Assembly (NCBI GenBank): GCA_016716385.1
Contig: JADJWL010000003.1
Coordinates: 186,001-250,000 of the forward strand
DNA length: 64,000 nt
Direction of reading: 5' to 3'
Source of the DNA: Bryobacterales bacterium
GTDB taxonomy: Bacteria; Acidobacteriota; Terriglobia; Bryobacterales; Bryobacteraceae
The notes under the pieces were generated by a model that saw only the letters and a program-made list of their open reading frames with translations, was not told the origin of the DNA and did not search any database. Made by a program: the position numbers and the translations under genes. Positions 8,502 through 18,299 of this stretch are shown in pieces; position 1 is the stretch's first letter, and every line of letters starts with the position of its first letter.

Positions 8502-10898
8502 ATGGTGGTCCGATTCTTCACCTCCCACCCGATCCGCCTTGCCCTGGCCTTCACCTTTGCTTTTTCGCTGGGCGCACAGGAACCCCAGCCGCTCTCGTCC
8601 ATCACGGGACGCGTCCGCAGCGCCGCCGGCGATCCGTTGCGCGGCATCGCCATTACCGTGCAGGGACTGGCGATCTCCGCCGAGACCGGCGCCGATGGCG
8701 CCTATTCACTCAGCGGCCTCGATCCAGGGGAGTATACTCTGGTTGCTTCGGGCGGCGGGTATGTCCCTCGCGAGCAGGGCGTCACGATCCCAGCATCAGG
8801 CCCGCCCCCGGTCGCGGACTTCGAGCTGGACGGGATGGCGACCTCAATCGATGTCGTCGAGAGTCTCAAGGAATACCACGTCGAGGAGTCGTCCCTCGCG
8901 ACCCGCACCGCGACGCGCATTCTCGATCTTCCCCAGTCGGTTCAGGTCTTCGCCAACCAGTGGATTGAGGACCGGGCCATTCTGGAAGGCAACGAGCTCT
9001 ATCGGAATATCAGCGGATTGAACCAGTCGACCTATAGCGCGATGGTCTTTCGAGGATTCACGCAGCGCGAGCTGTTATTCAACGGCGCGCGCGGCAACCC
9101 GTTCGGTTCGCTCGAGGGCGACGTGAACAATGCTGGCTTCAGCACAAGCCAGATCCGGCTCACGAACGTCCAGCGGGTCGAGGTGCTGAAGGGCCCGGTC
9201 GCCTCGGTCTATGGCGCGGGCGAACCCGGGGGGCTCATCAATTACGTCACCAAGCAGCCGACGGAAGTTCTCGACGGGGAGTTGCAGTTCCGGATCGGCA
9301 GCTTCGGCCAGCGAATGGCCAACGCGGACTTCGGCGGTCCGGTCGGCAAGCGAGTGCTGCTGCGGGGCGCGTTCTACCTCGAAGACCGCGACTCGTTCCG
9401 GGCCAACGCCGGATCCCTGAATTCGCATGCCGTGGCGGACCTGGTCTTCAAGGCCAACGAGCGGCACCGGTTTGCCCTGCAGGGGGAGTTCATCAATCAA
9501 GGCCTGTCCGCCGCGCGTCTCCGCGGGATCCCGGTCGACGCGGACGGGAACTGGCTGACCTACATCCAGTGGTCGGGAAACGAGCCTACGGACAAGATTA
9601 AGATGATCGCCCGCGTCCTCCAGGCCCGGGGGGATCACAACTTCCAGAGCGGTTGGGACGTGAGCTACACCTTCCGCGTCCTCGGGTTCGAAAACAACGA
9701 CAACTGCCACGAGCCGCGCGGCTTCAATCCGCCGACGGCCGCGGGCCGGACGATCCGCCGGGAGTACCGCGACTTCTACCGCTCCAACGACGACTGGAGC
9801 GGTGTCGGCTACGCCAGCCGGTCCGTCATGACCGGCACGGTGCGGCACCGCATCCTGTTCGGCACGGAGTACTTCGCGCAGGACCACGTGTTTCGCTCCC
9901 GGCGCGCCCGCGAGCAGGAAGTGGGTGGCCCGGTTCCGGCAATCGATCTGTTCAACCCGATCTACGGCCGCGGGGTGCCCGGCAACTATACGCTCTCCGC
10001 GCCCGCGATCAGCACCGGCGAAACGAAGCGTCTGGGTGTCTTTGCCCAGGACCAGATCATCATCAACCGGTACGTGCAGGCGTTGTTCAGCGGCCGCGTC
10101 GACCGTTACGACGACAAGGGCTTTGCCGATGTCCCGGTCAGCTTCCAGGACACGGCGGCCTCCGGCCGGGCCGGCATCCTGTTGAAGCCGCGCGAGCAGG
10201 TTTCCATCTTCGCCAGCTACGCCAACAGTTTCACTCGCGCGCCACTGTTTGCCCAGGCTCCCGCGGCGAATGGCCCCCATACCGCCGAGACCGGCGGCCA
10301 GGTGGAGGGCGGCGTGAAGGTTGAGATGCTGCAGCGCAGACTGCTTCTGACCAGCTCCGTGTTCCACATCAACAAGGACAATATCCTCCGCGCTGACCCG
10401 AACTTCGGACCGGCCGGCGACAACTTCAACGCCGTCCTGCCGGTGGGCAAAGCGCGCAGCACGGGTTACGAGTTCAACCTCGAAGGGTTTTTCACCTCGC
10501 GCTGGTATGCGGCGTTCAACTACGCCCTAGTTGACACGAAGATCCTGAGGGATAACGTTCCGGCCTTGATCGGCCGGCCTTTGGCGAACGCTCCCCGCCA
10601 CTCGACGGGTCTGTTCACCCGCTACAACGTGCTGCGCAATACCGGTGTCGGCTTCGGAATCGAGCAGGTGAGCGAGAGGGTCGAACCGTTCGCCGGATTC
10701 CGCGCCCCCGGCTACCTGATTGCGGACGCCGCGTTGTACCACGACTTCAGTTCGCGAGCCCGCCTCCAGTTGCAGGTCACCAATCTCGCTAACTCCACCC
10801 ACGCGCTGGCGGCGCTGTTCGCGACGCGCGTCGGCAACTTCCCCGGCCAGCCCCGCGCCGTGATGCTCACGTTGACGGTGAATCCGTTCCGCCGCTGA
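8502..10898 (+). CDS. TonB-dependent siderophore-type receptor with carboxypeptidase-regulatory-like domain
   Basis: A 798-residue outer-membrane receptor. After a signal peptide (VVRFFTSHPIRLALAFTFAF) there is a CarboxypepD_reg-like beta-sandwich (about residues 30-110), a plug domain (LPQSVQVF..., VFRGFTQRELLFNGARGN, RVEVLKGPVASVYGAGEPGG) and a long beta barrel ending in aromatic-containing VNPFRR. The plug wording fits TonB-dependent siderophore receptors. I start at the ATG at 8502, which exposes a normal signal peptide. The stop TGA overlaps the ATG of the following permease (TGATG), so receptor and permeases form an operon. Ligand unknown; a ferric siderophore or another metal complex is inferred. 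Confidence 0.85.
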   Translation: MVVRFFTSHPIRLALAFTFAFSLGAQEPQPLSSITGRVRSAAGDPLRGIAITVQGLAISAETGADGAYSLSGLDPGEYTLVASGGGYVPREQGVTIPASGPPPVADFELDGMATSIDVVESLKEYHVEESSLATRTATRILDLPQSVQVFANQWIEDRAILEGNELYRNISGLNQSTYSAMVFRGFTQRELLFNGARGNPFGSLEGDVNNAGFSTSQIRLTNVQRVEVLKGPVASVYGAGEPGGLINYVTKQPTEVLDGELQFRIGSFGQRMANADFGGPVGKRVLLRGAFYLEDRDSFRANAGSLNSHAVADLVFKANERHRFALQGEFINQGLSAARLRGIPVDADGNWLTYIQWSGNEPTDKIKMIARVLQARGDHNFQSGWDVSYTFRVLGFENNDNCHEPRGFNPPTAAGRTIRREYRDFYRSNDDWSGVGYASRSVMTGTVRHRILFGTEYFAQDHVFRSRRAREQEVGGPVPAIDLFNPIYGRGVPGNYTLSAPAISTGETKRLGVFAQDQIIINRYVQALFSGRVDRYDDKGFADVPVSFQDTAASGRAGILLKPREQVSIFASYANSFTRAPLFAQAPAANGPHTAETGGQVEGGVKVEMLQRRLLLTSSVFHINKDNILRADPNFGPAGDNFNAVLPVGKARSTGYEFNLEGFFTSRWYAAFNYALVDTKILRDNVPALIGRPLANAPRHSTGLFTRYNVLRNTGVGFGIEQVSERVEPFAGFRAPGYLIADAALYHDFSSRARLQLQVTNLANSTHALAALFATRVGNFPGQPRAVMLTLTVNPFRR

Positions 10899-12301
10899 TG
10901 CCGCTGCCGATCACAGTCGCGACCGTTACCCTGCGGCAGGCCCTGCGAAACCGCTCGCTGCCCGCCGCCTGCTTGCTCGTGACGGCCCTGCTGGCACTGT
11001 CCGGCTACGTGTCGGGCCGGAATCAGGACCTCACAAATCGCCAGCGCAGCGAATACTCGGAGAAGGTCCGCTCGCACTGGCTGCAGCAACCTGACCGCCA
11101 CCCGCACCGCGTCGCCCACTATGGGTATCTCGCGTTTCGCCCGAAGTCTCCCCTGGCCTACTTCGACAGCGGACTCGACAGCTTCGGCGGCGTGGCGGTC
11201 TTTCTGGAGGCTCACCGCCAGAACACGACCAACTTCAGCGAAGCCGGGCAATCGGCGGCACTCATTCGCTTCGGAGAACTGACGCCGGCGCTGGTCCTGC
11301 AGTTGATCGTCCCGCTGCTTCTCTTCGTTCTTGGGTTCCCGGTGGTCAGCGGAGAACGCGAAGGTGGCACCCTGGCGCTCAGCCTGGCGCAGGGGGTTTC
11401 GTCACGCACGCTGCTGGCAGGGAAGGCGCTCGGCCTGCTGGCGATGGTCCCGGCGCTGCTACTGCCCGGGATGGCGATTCTCCTGGCGGTGCGAGGCGTG
11501 CCCGATTCCGGCCTGCTGCCGCGCATCCTCGCGCTGGCCCTCGCCTACGGGCTCTACCTTGCTGTCGTTGTCTGGATTGCCGCTGCGGTGTCGGCGGCTT
11601 CGCGGAGCTCACGGGCGGCCCTGACAACGCTCCTCGTCCTCTGGGTGGTGGCCTGTGTCGCGATGCCTCGCGCCCTGCTGACCCTTGGGGCCGCGCGTGC
11701 CCCCCTGCCTTCCAAGGCCCAGTTCGACGCGATGGTCGACAGGGATCTCGCCCAGGAGGGCGACAGCCACAATCCCAACGATCCCCACTTCGCCCAACTT
11801 CGCGCCAGAACGCTCCAGAAGTACGGCGTGCGGGACGTCAGGGACCTGCCTTTCAACTACTCGGCGTTCGTCATGGAGGAGAGCGAGAAGATCACGTCCG
11901 GGATCTTCCGGCGCCACTATAGCGGCATTCTCGACACGTTCCAAAGGCAGAGCCGGCCCCTCGAGTGGGGCGCTCTCGTGAACCCGTACCTGGCGATCCG
12001 GGCGCTTTCGATGGCTCTGGCGGGCTCCGATCTCGATCACTTTCTCGACTTCCAGCGGCAGGCCGAAACCTTCCGCTATGACATGATCCAGAACCTGAAC
12101 GAACTGCACCGCACGAGGATCCGCCTGGAGAACGACCGCGCGCAGAAGGTGTCGCGGGACACCTGGGGCGGCTTCCCCGAGTTCGTCTACACGCCGCCTT
12201 CGGTGGCCGAAGTGTGGCGGCGGCGCTGGACGGCCTGCGCGGTGCTCGCGGCGTGGCTCGCCCTGCTGGCAGTCTGCACATTGCGCGGGAGACTGCTGTG
12301 A
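10898..12301 (+). CDS. ABC-2 type permease with DUF3526
   Basis: A 467-residue membrane protein: an N-terminal helix (residues 22-38), a large extracytoplasmic domain (about 40-135, with RSHWLQQPDRHPHRVAHYG typical of DUF3526), three or four helices including GELTPALVLQLIVPLLLFVLG and the 'VSGEREGGTLAL' loop characteristic of ABC-2 permeases, and a last helix at the C-terminus. Start and stop overlap its neighbours on both sides. DUF3526 permeases usually occur as pairs with an ABC ATPase and a TonB receptor in metal or siderophore export or import; the role here is inferred from that pattern. Confidence 0.75.
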   Translation: MPLPITVATVTLRQALRNRSLPAACLLVTALLALSGYVSGRNQDLTNRQRSEYSEKVRSHWLQQPDRHPHRVAHYGYLAFRPKSPLAYFDSGLDSFGGVAVFLEAHRQNTTNFSEAGQSAALIRFGELTPALVLQLIVPLLLFVLGFPVVSGEREGGTLALSLAQGVSSRTLLAGKALGLLAMVPALLLPGMAILLAVRGVPDSGLLPRILALALAYGLYLAVVVWIAAAVSAASRSSRAALTTLLVLWVVACVAMPRALLTLGAARAPLPSKAQFDAMVDRDLAQEGDSHNPNDPHFAQLRARTLQKYGVRDVRDLPFNYSAFVMEESEKITSGIFRRHYSGILDTFQRQSRPLEWGALVNPYLAIRALSMALAGSDLDHFLDFQRQAETFRYDMIQNLNELHRTRIRLENDRAQKVSRDTWGGFPEFVYTPPSVAEVWRRRWTACAVLAAWLALLAVCTLRGRLL

Positions 12302-13680
12302 GCCGCCGCATTCTGCTTCTGGAGATGAAGAATTTCCTCTCCGGACGGGGAGTGATCGCGGGACTTGTCCTGCTCGCGGCGGCCGGGCTCTACGCCATCG
12401 CGCAAGGCAATCAGGTGATCGAACAGCAGCGCCGCGCCCTCGCTGCCGCGCCGCGCCTGGCGGCCGAGCATCGCGAGACCCTCCTCGCCATGCACGCAGG
12501 CAAGACGGAAGAGGGTCCCGGAGGGCTGCTCTATTACCTGCACTTTTCCACCGTGCGTGAGCCGTCCAGGTTGGCGCCGCTGGCGGTCGGCCTAAGGGAC
12601 CTCCATCCGTACAACCTCCGGGTTCGGTTGCTGGCTCTCGAAGGGCAATTGTACGACGGGGACATCGCCAACCCCGCGGTGCTGGCACTGGGCAACTTCG
12701 ACGTCGCGTTCCTGCTCGTTCTCTGTTATCCGCTGCTCGTGATCGCTTTCCTCCACAACACGCTGTCGGCCGAGCAGGAATCGGGCGCGTGGAGGATGTT
12801 GTGCGCCTATCCCGTGTCTCCGTGGCGAATGCTGCTCGGAAAGGCCCTGATCCGTTTCATCCCGATCCTCGCGGTCTGGCTGGCGACGCTGCTGGCAGCG
12901 GTTTTCTGGCTCGACCTGCCTTTCGACGGCCGGCTTCTGTCACTCGGCTTGCTCGGTCTGACGTACCTTGGCTTCTGGTTCGCGCTCGCGCTGGCCGTGA
13001 TGACCACGCAGGGCTCGTCGAACTTCAACGCCGTCGCCCTGCTCGGCTGCTGGCTGCTGCTGGTGGTTCTGGCGCCAGTCAGTCTCAACCTGGCGCTATC
13101 GGCACAACTGCCGGTTCCGGAGGCATTCGAATTGACAATCCTGCAGCGGGAGGGATATCACAACAAATGGGACCAGCCGAAACAGGCGACCATGCGCCGC
13201 TTTTTCGACCGTTATCCGCAGTTTGCCGCCTACCCTGTGCCCGAAGATCGCTTCACGTGGGCCTGGTACTACGCGATGCAGCACATGGGCGACGAGGAAG
13301 CGGCCACGGCAGCCGCCCGGTGGAAGGAAAAGCTTCTGGCGCGCGAACAGCGGGCAGCGGCGCTCTCCAGCTTCATCCCCCCCGCGCTGGTGCAGTCCAC
13401 GTTGAGCCGGCTGTGCGGCACAGGTCTCTCGCCGCACATTGCCTACCTGGACTCGGTGCGCCGCTACCACGAAGAGTTGCGGCTCGCGTTCTATCCGTAC
13501 CTGTTTCAGGATCCGCCTGTGCCTCCGGTCGATTGGCATGCGCTGCCGCGGCACTCCTTCTCGGATGAGGAAGGGGCGGCGGTCAGCGCCGCTTCCGAAA
13601 CGGGCGTCCTCTCGGGGGCGGCCCTGATTCTTGCAGCCTTCGCGGTCTGGCGATTCCGGCGGCGGAGCAGCGTTCTGTAA
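12298..13680 (+). CDS. ABC-2 type permease with DUF3526, second copy
   Basis: A 460-residue paralogue of the gene before it, with the same plan: N-terminal helix, extracytoplasmic domain (LHFSTVREPSRLAPLAVGLRD), central helices with FLHNTLSAEQESGAWRML and PVSPWRMLLGKALIR, and a C-terminal helix. It starts with GTG at 12298-12300, overlapping the previous stop (GTGA). The longest frame would start 84 bases upstream inside the neighbour, which is unlikely. No ABC ATPase follows; the next gene is convergent. The pair probably forms a heterodimer that borrows an ATPase coded elsewhere. Confidence 0.75.
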   Translation: MSRRILLLEMKNFLSGRGVIAGLVLLAAAGLYAIAQGNQVIEQQRRALAAAPRLAAEHRETLLAMHAGKTEEGPGGLLYYLHFSTVREPSRLAPLAVGLRDLHPYNLRVRLLALEGQLYDGDIANPAVLALGNFDVAFLLVLCYPLLVIAFLHNTLSAEQESGAWRMLCAYPVSPWRMLLGKALIRFIPILAVWLATLLAAVFWLDLPFDGRLLSLGLLGLTYLGFWFALALAVMTTQGSSNFNAVALLGCWLLLVVLAPVSLNLALSAQLPVPEAFELTILQREGYHNKWDQPKQATMRRFFDRYPQFAAYPVPEDRFTWAWYYAMQHMGDEEAATAAARWKEKLLAREQRAAALSSFIPPALVQSTLSRLCGTGLSPHIAYLDSVRRYHEELRLAFYPYLFQDPPVPPVDWHALPRHSFSDEEGAAVSAASETGVLSGAALILAAFAVWRFRRRSSVL

Positions 13681-13686
13681 GTCCGC

Positions 13687-14499
13687 CTACAAGCGGACCG
13701 GGTACTGCAGCGCGTACGTGAGGCGGGTTTCCGACGGGATCCGCACGCGCTGGCCCTTCGTCATCACCTGCACGGCGGTACCCGCTCCGGCCCCGGAAAT
13801 GGCACCGATCGCCGCGCCCTTGCCGCCGCCGAAGATCGCACCGAGCGCCGCACCCACCGCCGCGCCGCCGCCGATCATGGTGCCGCTGCGTCCAGTGCGG
13901 GATTCGCTTTGCGTGGTGACCTGCTCGGAAGTGAGGTCAATGTCACGGCCGTCAATGCGGATGGAATGCAGGATCGTGCCAAGTTCCGCCCGGCCCTGAA
14001 TGCGGCCGGACTCGCGGTCTTCCACCAGCTTTATCACCACGTCGGTGCCCCTTGGAACGACGGCGCGGCCGTTTACCATGACCGGTTCGTCCAGGCTCGC
14101 GCGAAACGTCTGGCCGATCGAGTTCACTTCGGAATCGATCGCTTCGATCATCCGGACCGTCACTTGCGTGCCCTCGGGGATCACCGTACCGGTTGGCTCA
14201 GCCGCCTTGGGAGCAACAGCGGCTTCAGGAGCTGGACGCATGATTGGAGATTCCGCGGCGGGCCGGAGAATCGCACGCGGCTGGGGGACCGGCGCTGGTT
14301 CGTCCGCGCCGAAACGGAGGCTCTTCACGTCGGAAATCGAGAAGGTCTGGATCCGGTCGCCGACTTCCATGCGAATCTGACGGGAACTGCCACCCAGGTA
14401 CGTCCCCTGGACGGTCTTGCCGTCGCGCAATTCCAGCGTGTCGCCCGCCAGCGGCGCCGCCAGAATCGCAGCCATCAAATAAGGAAGGATGCGTCTCAT
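13687..14499 (-). CDS. Exported protein with C-terminal glycine zipper
   Basis: A 270-residue protein with a signal peptide (MRRILPYLMAAILAAPLAG), an N-terminal 'LELRDGKTVQGTYLGG' SH3-like strand pattern often found in acidobacterial envelope proteins, a Pro-rich linker, a middle beta domain (GTQVTVRMIEAIDSEVNSIGQTFRASLDEP, similar to conserved acidobacterial exported proteins), and a glycine-zipper membrane segment (MIGGGAAVGAALGAIFGGG..., about residues 210-245). Glycine-zipper proteins sit in or on the outer membrane. Precise function unknown. Convergent with the permeases. Confidence 0.65.
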   Translation of the reverse strand: MRRILPYLMAAILAAPLAGDTLELRDGKTVQGTYLGGSSRQIRMEVGDRIQTFSISDVKSLRFGADEPAPVPQPRAILRPAAESPIMRPAPEAAVAPKAAEPTGTVIPEGTQVTVRMIEAIDSEVNSIGQTFRASLDEPVMVNGRAVVPRGTDVVIKLVEDRESGRIQGRAELGTILHSIRIDGRDIDLTSEQVTTQSESRTGRSGTMIGGGAAVGAALGAIFGGGKGAAIGAISGAGAGTAVQVMTKGQRVRIPSETRLTYALQYPVRL

Positions 14500-14576
14500 A
14501 GAGCGTGTGACGGATACGGCCCGCGAATCGATTCAGCGGAGTTGAGGGGGGCATGGTGACCCCCCTCGTCTCAGGA

Positions 14577-15854
14577 TTAGGTGCCTTCGGACCAGCTTGA
14601 GAGGTAGGCTTCCTGCTCGGGGGTCAGACGGTCGATGTTGACGCCCATCGATTCGAGCTTCATCTTCGCGACGCTCCGGTCGAGGTCTTCCGGCACGGCG
14701 TACACGCGCTTTTCGAGCGAAGCATGATTCTTCACCATGTACTCGGAGGCGAGCGCCTGGTTGGCGAAGCTCATGTCCATGACCGAGGCGGGGTGGCCTT
14801 CGGCCGCGGCGAGGTTAATGAGACGGCCCTCGCCGAGGACGTACAGCTTGCGGCCGTCCTTCATCACGAACTCTTCGATGAATTCGCGCACCGGACGACG
14901 CGAGGAAGCGACCTTTGCCAGGCCGTCCAGGTCGATCTCGACGTTGAAGTGGCCGGAGTTGCAGACGATCGCGCCGCTCTTCAGGCGGTCGAAATGATCG
15001 CGGGCGATCACATGCTTGTTGCCGGTCACGGTGATGAACACGTCGCCAATGGAGGCGGCTTCGGCCATCGTCATGACGCGGAACCCATCCATTACCGCCT
15101 CGATCGCCTTAGTGGGGTCGATCTCGGTGACGATCACGTTGGCGCCCAGACCGCGCGCCCGGCTCGCCACGCCGCGGCCGCACCAGCCGTAGCCGGCGAC
15201 CACGACGTTCAGTCCGGCCAGCAGGATGTTGGTGGCGCGCAGGATGCCGTCGAGGGTGCTCTGTCCGGTGCCGTAGCGGTTGTCGAACAGGTGTTTGGTG
15301 AGCGCATCATTCACGGCCACGATGGGGTAGCGCAACACACCTTCTTTGGCCATGGCGCGCAGACGGATGACGCCGGTCGTGGTCTCTTCGGTGCCGCCCA
15401 GGACGCCATCCAGCAGGTCCTGGCGCTTGGTGTGGAGCATCGTCACCAGGTCCGCGCCATCGTCCATCGTGATGTGCGGCTTGTGGTCGAGCGCGGCGGC
15501 GATGTGGGAATAGTAGCTGTCGTTGTCCTCGCCCTTGATGGCGTAGGTCGGGATGCCGTAGTCACGGACCAGCGTGGAGGCCACGTCGTCCTGGGTGGAC
15601 AACGGGTTGGACGCGCACAACACGACCGAAGCGCCGCCGTCGCGCAGCGCGATCATGAGGTTCGCGGTCTCGGTGGTGACGTGCAGGCACGCCGAGACGC
15701 GGATGCCCTTGAGCGGCTGCGTCTTGATGAATTGCTTGCGGATCGTCTGCAGAACGGGCATGGATTGAAACGCCCATTCCGTCCTCCGTTTGCCCAGGTC
15801 GGCCAGACCCAAGTCCTTGACGTCGCAGGGAGTTTGCAAGGATTCGATTGCCAT
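14577..15854 (-). CDS. ahcY: Adenosylhomocysteinase
   Basis: A 425-residue enzyme that reversibly splits S-adenosylhomocysteine to adenosine and homocysteine with bound NAD. Recognisable parts are LHVTTETANL, SNPLSTQDD, EETTTGV, the NAD-binding GYGWCGRG (usual form GYGxVGKG), NSGHFNVEID and the C-terminal tail. The tail is the short bacterial form. It lies 24 bases downstream of metK on the same strand, so the two form a SAM-cycle operon: MetK makes SAM, AhcY clears the product of methyl transfer. An O-methyltransferase gene lies just upstream of metK on the same strand. Confidence 0.95.
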   Translation of the reverse strand: MAIESLQTPCDVKDLGLADLGKRRTEWAFQSMPVLQTIRKQFIKTQPLKGIRVSACLHVTTETANLMIALRDGGASVVLCASNPLSTQDDVASTLVRDYGIPTYAIKGEDNDSYYSHIAAALDHKPHITMDDGADLVTMLHTKRQDLLDGVLGGTEETTTGVIRLRAMAKEGVLRYPIVAVNDALTKHLFDNRYGTGQSTLDGILRATNILLAGLNVVVAGYGWCGRGVASRARGLGANVIVTEIDPTKAIEAVMDGFRVMTMAEAASIGDVFITVTGNKHVIARDHFDRLKSGAIVCNSGHFNVEIDLDGLAKVASSRRPVREFIEEFVMKDGRKLYVLGEGRLINLAAAEGHPASVMDMSFANQALASEYMVKNHASLEKRVYAVPEDLDRSVAKMKLESMGVNIDRLTPEQEAYLSSWSEGT

Positions 15855-15878
15855 ATGTGTAAGACTCCTCCGGCGGGC

Positions 15879-17045
<1,167 letters not shown>

Positions 17046-17125
17046 TCTTTGAATTCTCTCCTGCAGAGTGGACCCACGGCGCCGGGCCAGAGCGACCCGG
17101 CGAAATACGGCAAACTTTTAGTGTA
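17046..17125 (-). promoter_or_regulatory. metK 5' leader: -10 box, strong hairpin, ribosome-site hairpin
   Basis: On the minus strand a TACACT -10 box lies near 17120-17125. It is followed by a perfect 7-bp GC stem (CGCCGGG/CCCGGCG, 17080-17102, nine-base loop) and then CTCT-GCAGG-AGAG, which can pair the ribosome binding site with the bases just upstream. The loop of the first hairpin also contains CTCT, so it could compete for the same AGAG. It matches no SAM or SAH riboswitch consensus I know. A regulatory role is inference only. Confidence 0.35.
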
Positions 17126-17137
17126 CAACAGCCCCGG

Positions 17138-17749
17138 CTACCGGACGACGCTGACCGAGATCCCTTGTGTCCCTGGATTGACGATCTCTGAGCGTACCCG
17201 GCTATCCGTGCGGATCCGCTCCAGGAAATCGGTCATCAGGGAGGGATGCGAGATCACGTTGTGCGCCGCGATCACCCCGCCGGAACGCATCTTGGGGAGC
17301 AGGATCTCGTAGTACTTGAGGTAGTCCTGCTTGACGGCGTCGAGGAAGGCGAAGTCGATGGGTCCTTCGATGGTGGGCAGGAGCTCCAGCGCGTCGCCCA
17401 GGCGCAGGTCGGCGTGCCGTTCGAGACCCGTGATGCGGAAGTTGCGCCGGGCAGTCCCGTGGCGGCCGGGATCGATCTCGATTGAGATGAGCGTGCCGCC
17501 GGAGTCGCGCAGGCCGAGCGCGATCCAGATGCCGGAATAGCCAGTGGAGGTGCCGACCTCGACGGCGCGGCGGACTTCGGTCTTGCGCACGAGGCCACGC
17601 AGGTACTCACCCTCGGCCGGGTCGATGTTGAGGTGGCGCTCGACGGGCGCGAGCATGGAGCGCAGGTGCGCCTGGATGCCGGCGTCACCCATCTGGGCGA
17701 ACACGGCGGCGGCGAGGGCCGGAAACGAAAGCGCCACGGCACGCGTCAC
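17138..17749 (-). CDS. Exported O-methyltransferase-fold protein (class I SAM-dependent)
   Basis: A 203-residue methyltransferase-3 family protein (catechol/caffeoyl-CoA O-methyltransferase fold). The SAM-binding motif VEVGTSTGYSGIW and ISIEIDPGRH, FAFLDAVKQDY (metal and acceptor site) and GGVIAAHNVI are intact. The N-terminus VTRAVALSFPALAAAVFAQMG looks like a signal peptide, unusual for an enzyme that needs cytoplasmic SAM, but also seen in related acidobacterial genes. The GTG start at 17747-17749 follows a TATACT box by six bases, suggesting a leaderless mRNA. The longer frame upstream is antisense to the CBS gene and is not accepted. Confidence 0.8.
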   Translation of the reverse strand: MTRAVALSFPALAAAVFAQMGDAGIQAHLRSMLAPVERHLNIDPAEGEYLRGLVRKTEVRRAVEVGTSTGYSGIWIALGLRDSGGTLISIEIDPGRHGTARRNFRITGLERHADLRLGDALELLPTIEGPIDFAFLDAVKQDYLKYYEILLPKMRSGGVIAAHNVISHPSLMTDFLERIRTDSRVRSEIVNPGTQGISVSVVR

Positions 17750-17755
17750 AATCCT

Positions 17756-17761
17756 AGTATA
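17756..17761 (-). promoter_or_regulatory. -10 box (TATACT) six bases before a GTG start
   Basis: The hexamer lies on the minus strand at the same six-base distance from the start codon as the TATAGT box at 8373-8378. The transcription start would fall on the GTG. A divergent TACACT box for the CBS gene is about 20 bases away. Confidence 0.45.
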
Positions 17762-17806
17762 GCGGTCCGGGCGTGTGATACACTGCCGCGCATCGGGAGG
17801 TGCTGT

Positions 17807-18259
17807 TTGGAACGCCACGATTCGCTTCGCTCCGTCCTCCGCCGCAAGGGTGACGCCGTTTGGTCGATTGACGCGCCGGCTTCGGTCTACGATGCCATCG
17901 CGCTGATGTCCGAGCGCCACATTGGCGCCCTGCTTGTGCTCGACGAGGAGGGCAAACTGGCCGGAATCATTTCCGAGCGCGACTATGCACGGAAGGTGAT
18001 TCTGAAGGGCCGCTCGTCCAAAGACACGGAAGTCCGGGAGATCATGACGACACCGGTCGTCTGCGTGACACCGGAGGCCACCGTGGATCAGGGAATGCAG
18101 TTGATGACGCACCACCGGATCCGTCACCTGCCGGTCATGGAAGGGGACCGGATCGTAGGGGTGATCTCGATCGGGGACCTCGTGCGCTGGACGATCTCGG
18201 CGCAGGAAGAGACGATTCATCATCTGAACAGCTACATCACGGCCAGCTATCCGGCGTAG
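17807..18259 (+). CDS. CBS-domain pair protein
   Basis: A 150-residue protein made of two CBS domains: residues about 8-65 (VWSIDAPASVYDAIALMSERHIGALLVLDEEGKLAGIISERDYARK) and about 75-130 (MTTPVVCVTPEATVDQGMQLMTHHRIRHLPVMEGDRIVGVISIGDL). Such stand-alone pairs bind adenine nucleotides or SAM and act as energy sensors for partner proteins. The start is TTG at 17807-17809, with GGGAGG six bases upstream; no ATG fits. It is divergent from the methyltransferase and shares the short promoter region with it. Confidence 0.88.
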   Translation: MERHDSLRSVLRRKGDAVWSIDAPASVYDAIALMSERHIGALLVLDEEGKLAGIISERDYARKVILKGRSSKDTEVREIMTTPVVCVTPEATVDQGMQLMTHHRIRHLPVMEGDRIVGVISIGDLVRWTISAQEETIHHLNSYITASYPA

Positions 18260-18299
18260 AGAGCCGCGGCACACCAGGTCCGTGAGACTTCGGCACCGG

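Noticed and set aside
17046..17125. SAM-I, SAM-II or SAH riboswitch before metK
   Set aside because: The conserved cores of these classes are absent and the leader is only about 75 bases. It is listed only as an unclassified structured leader.
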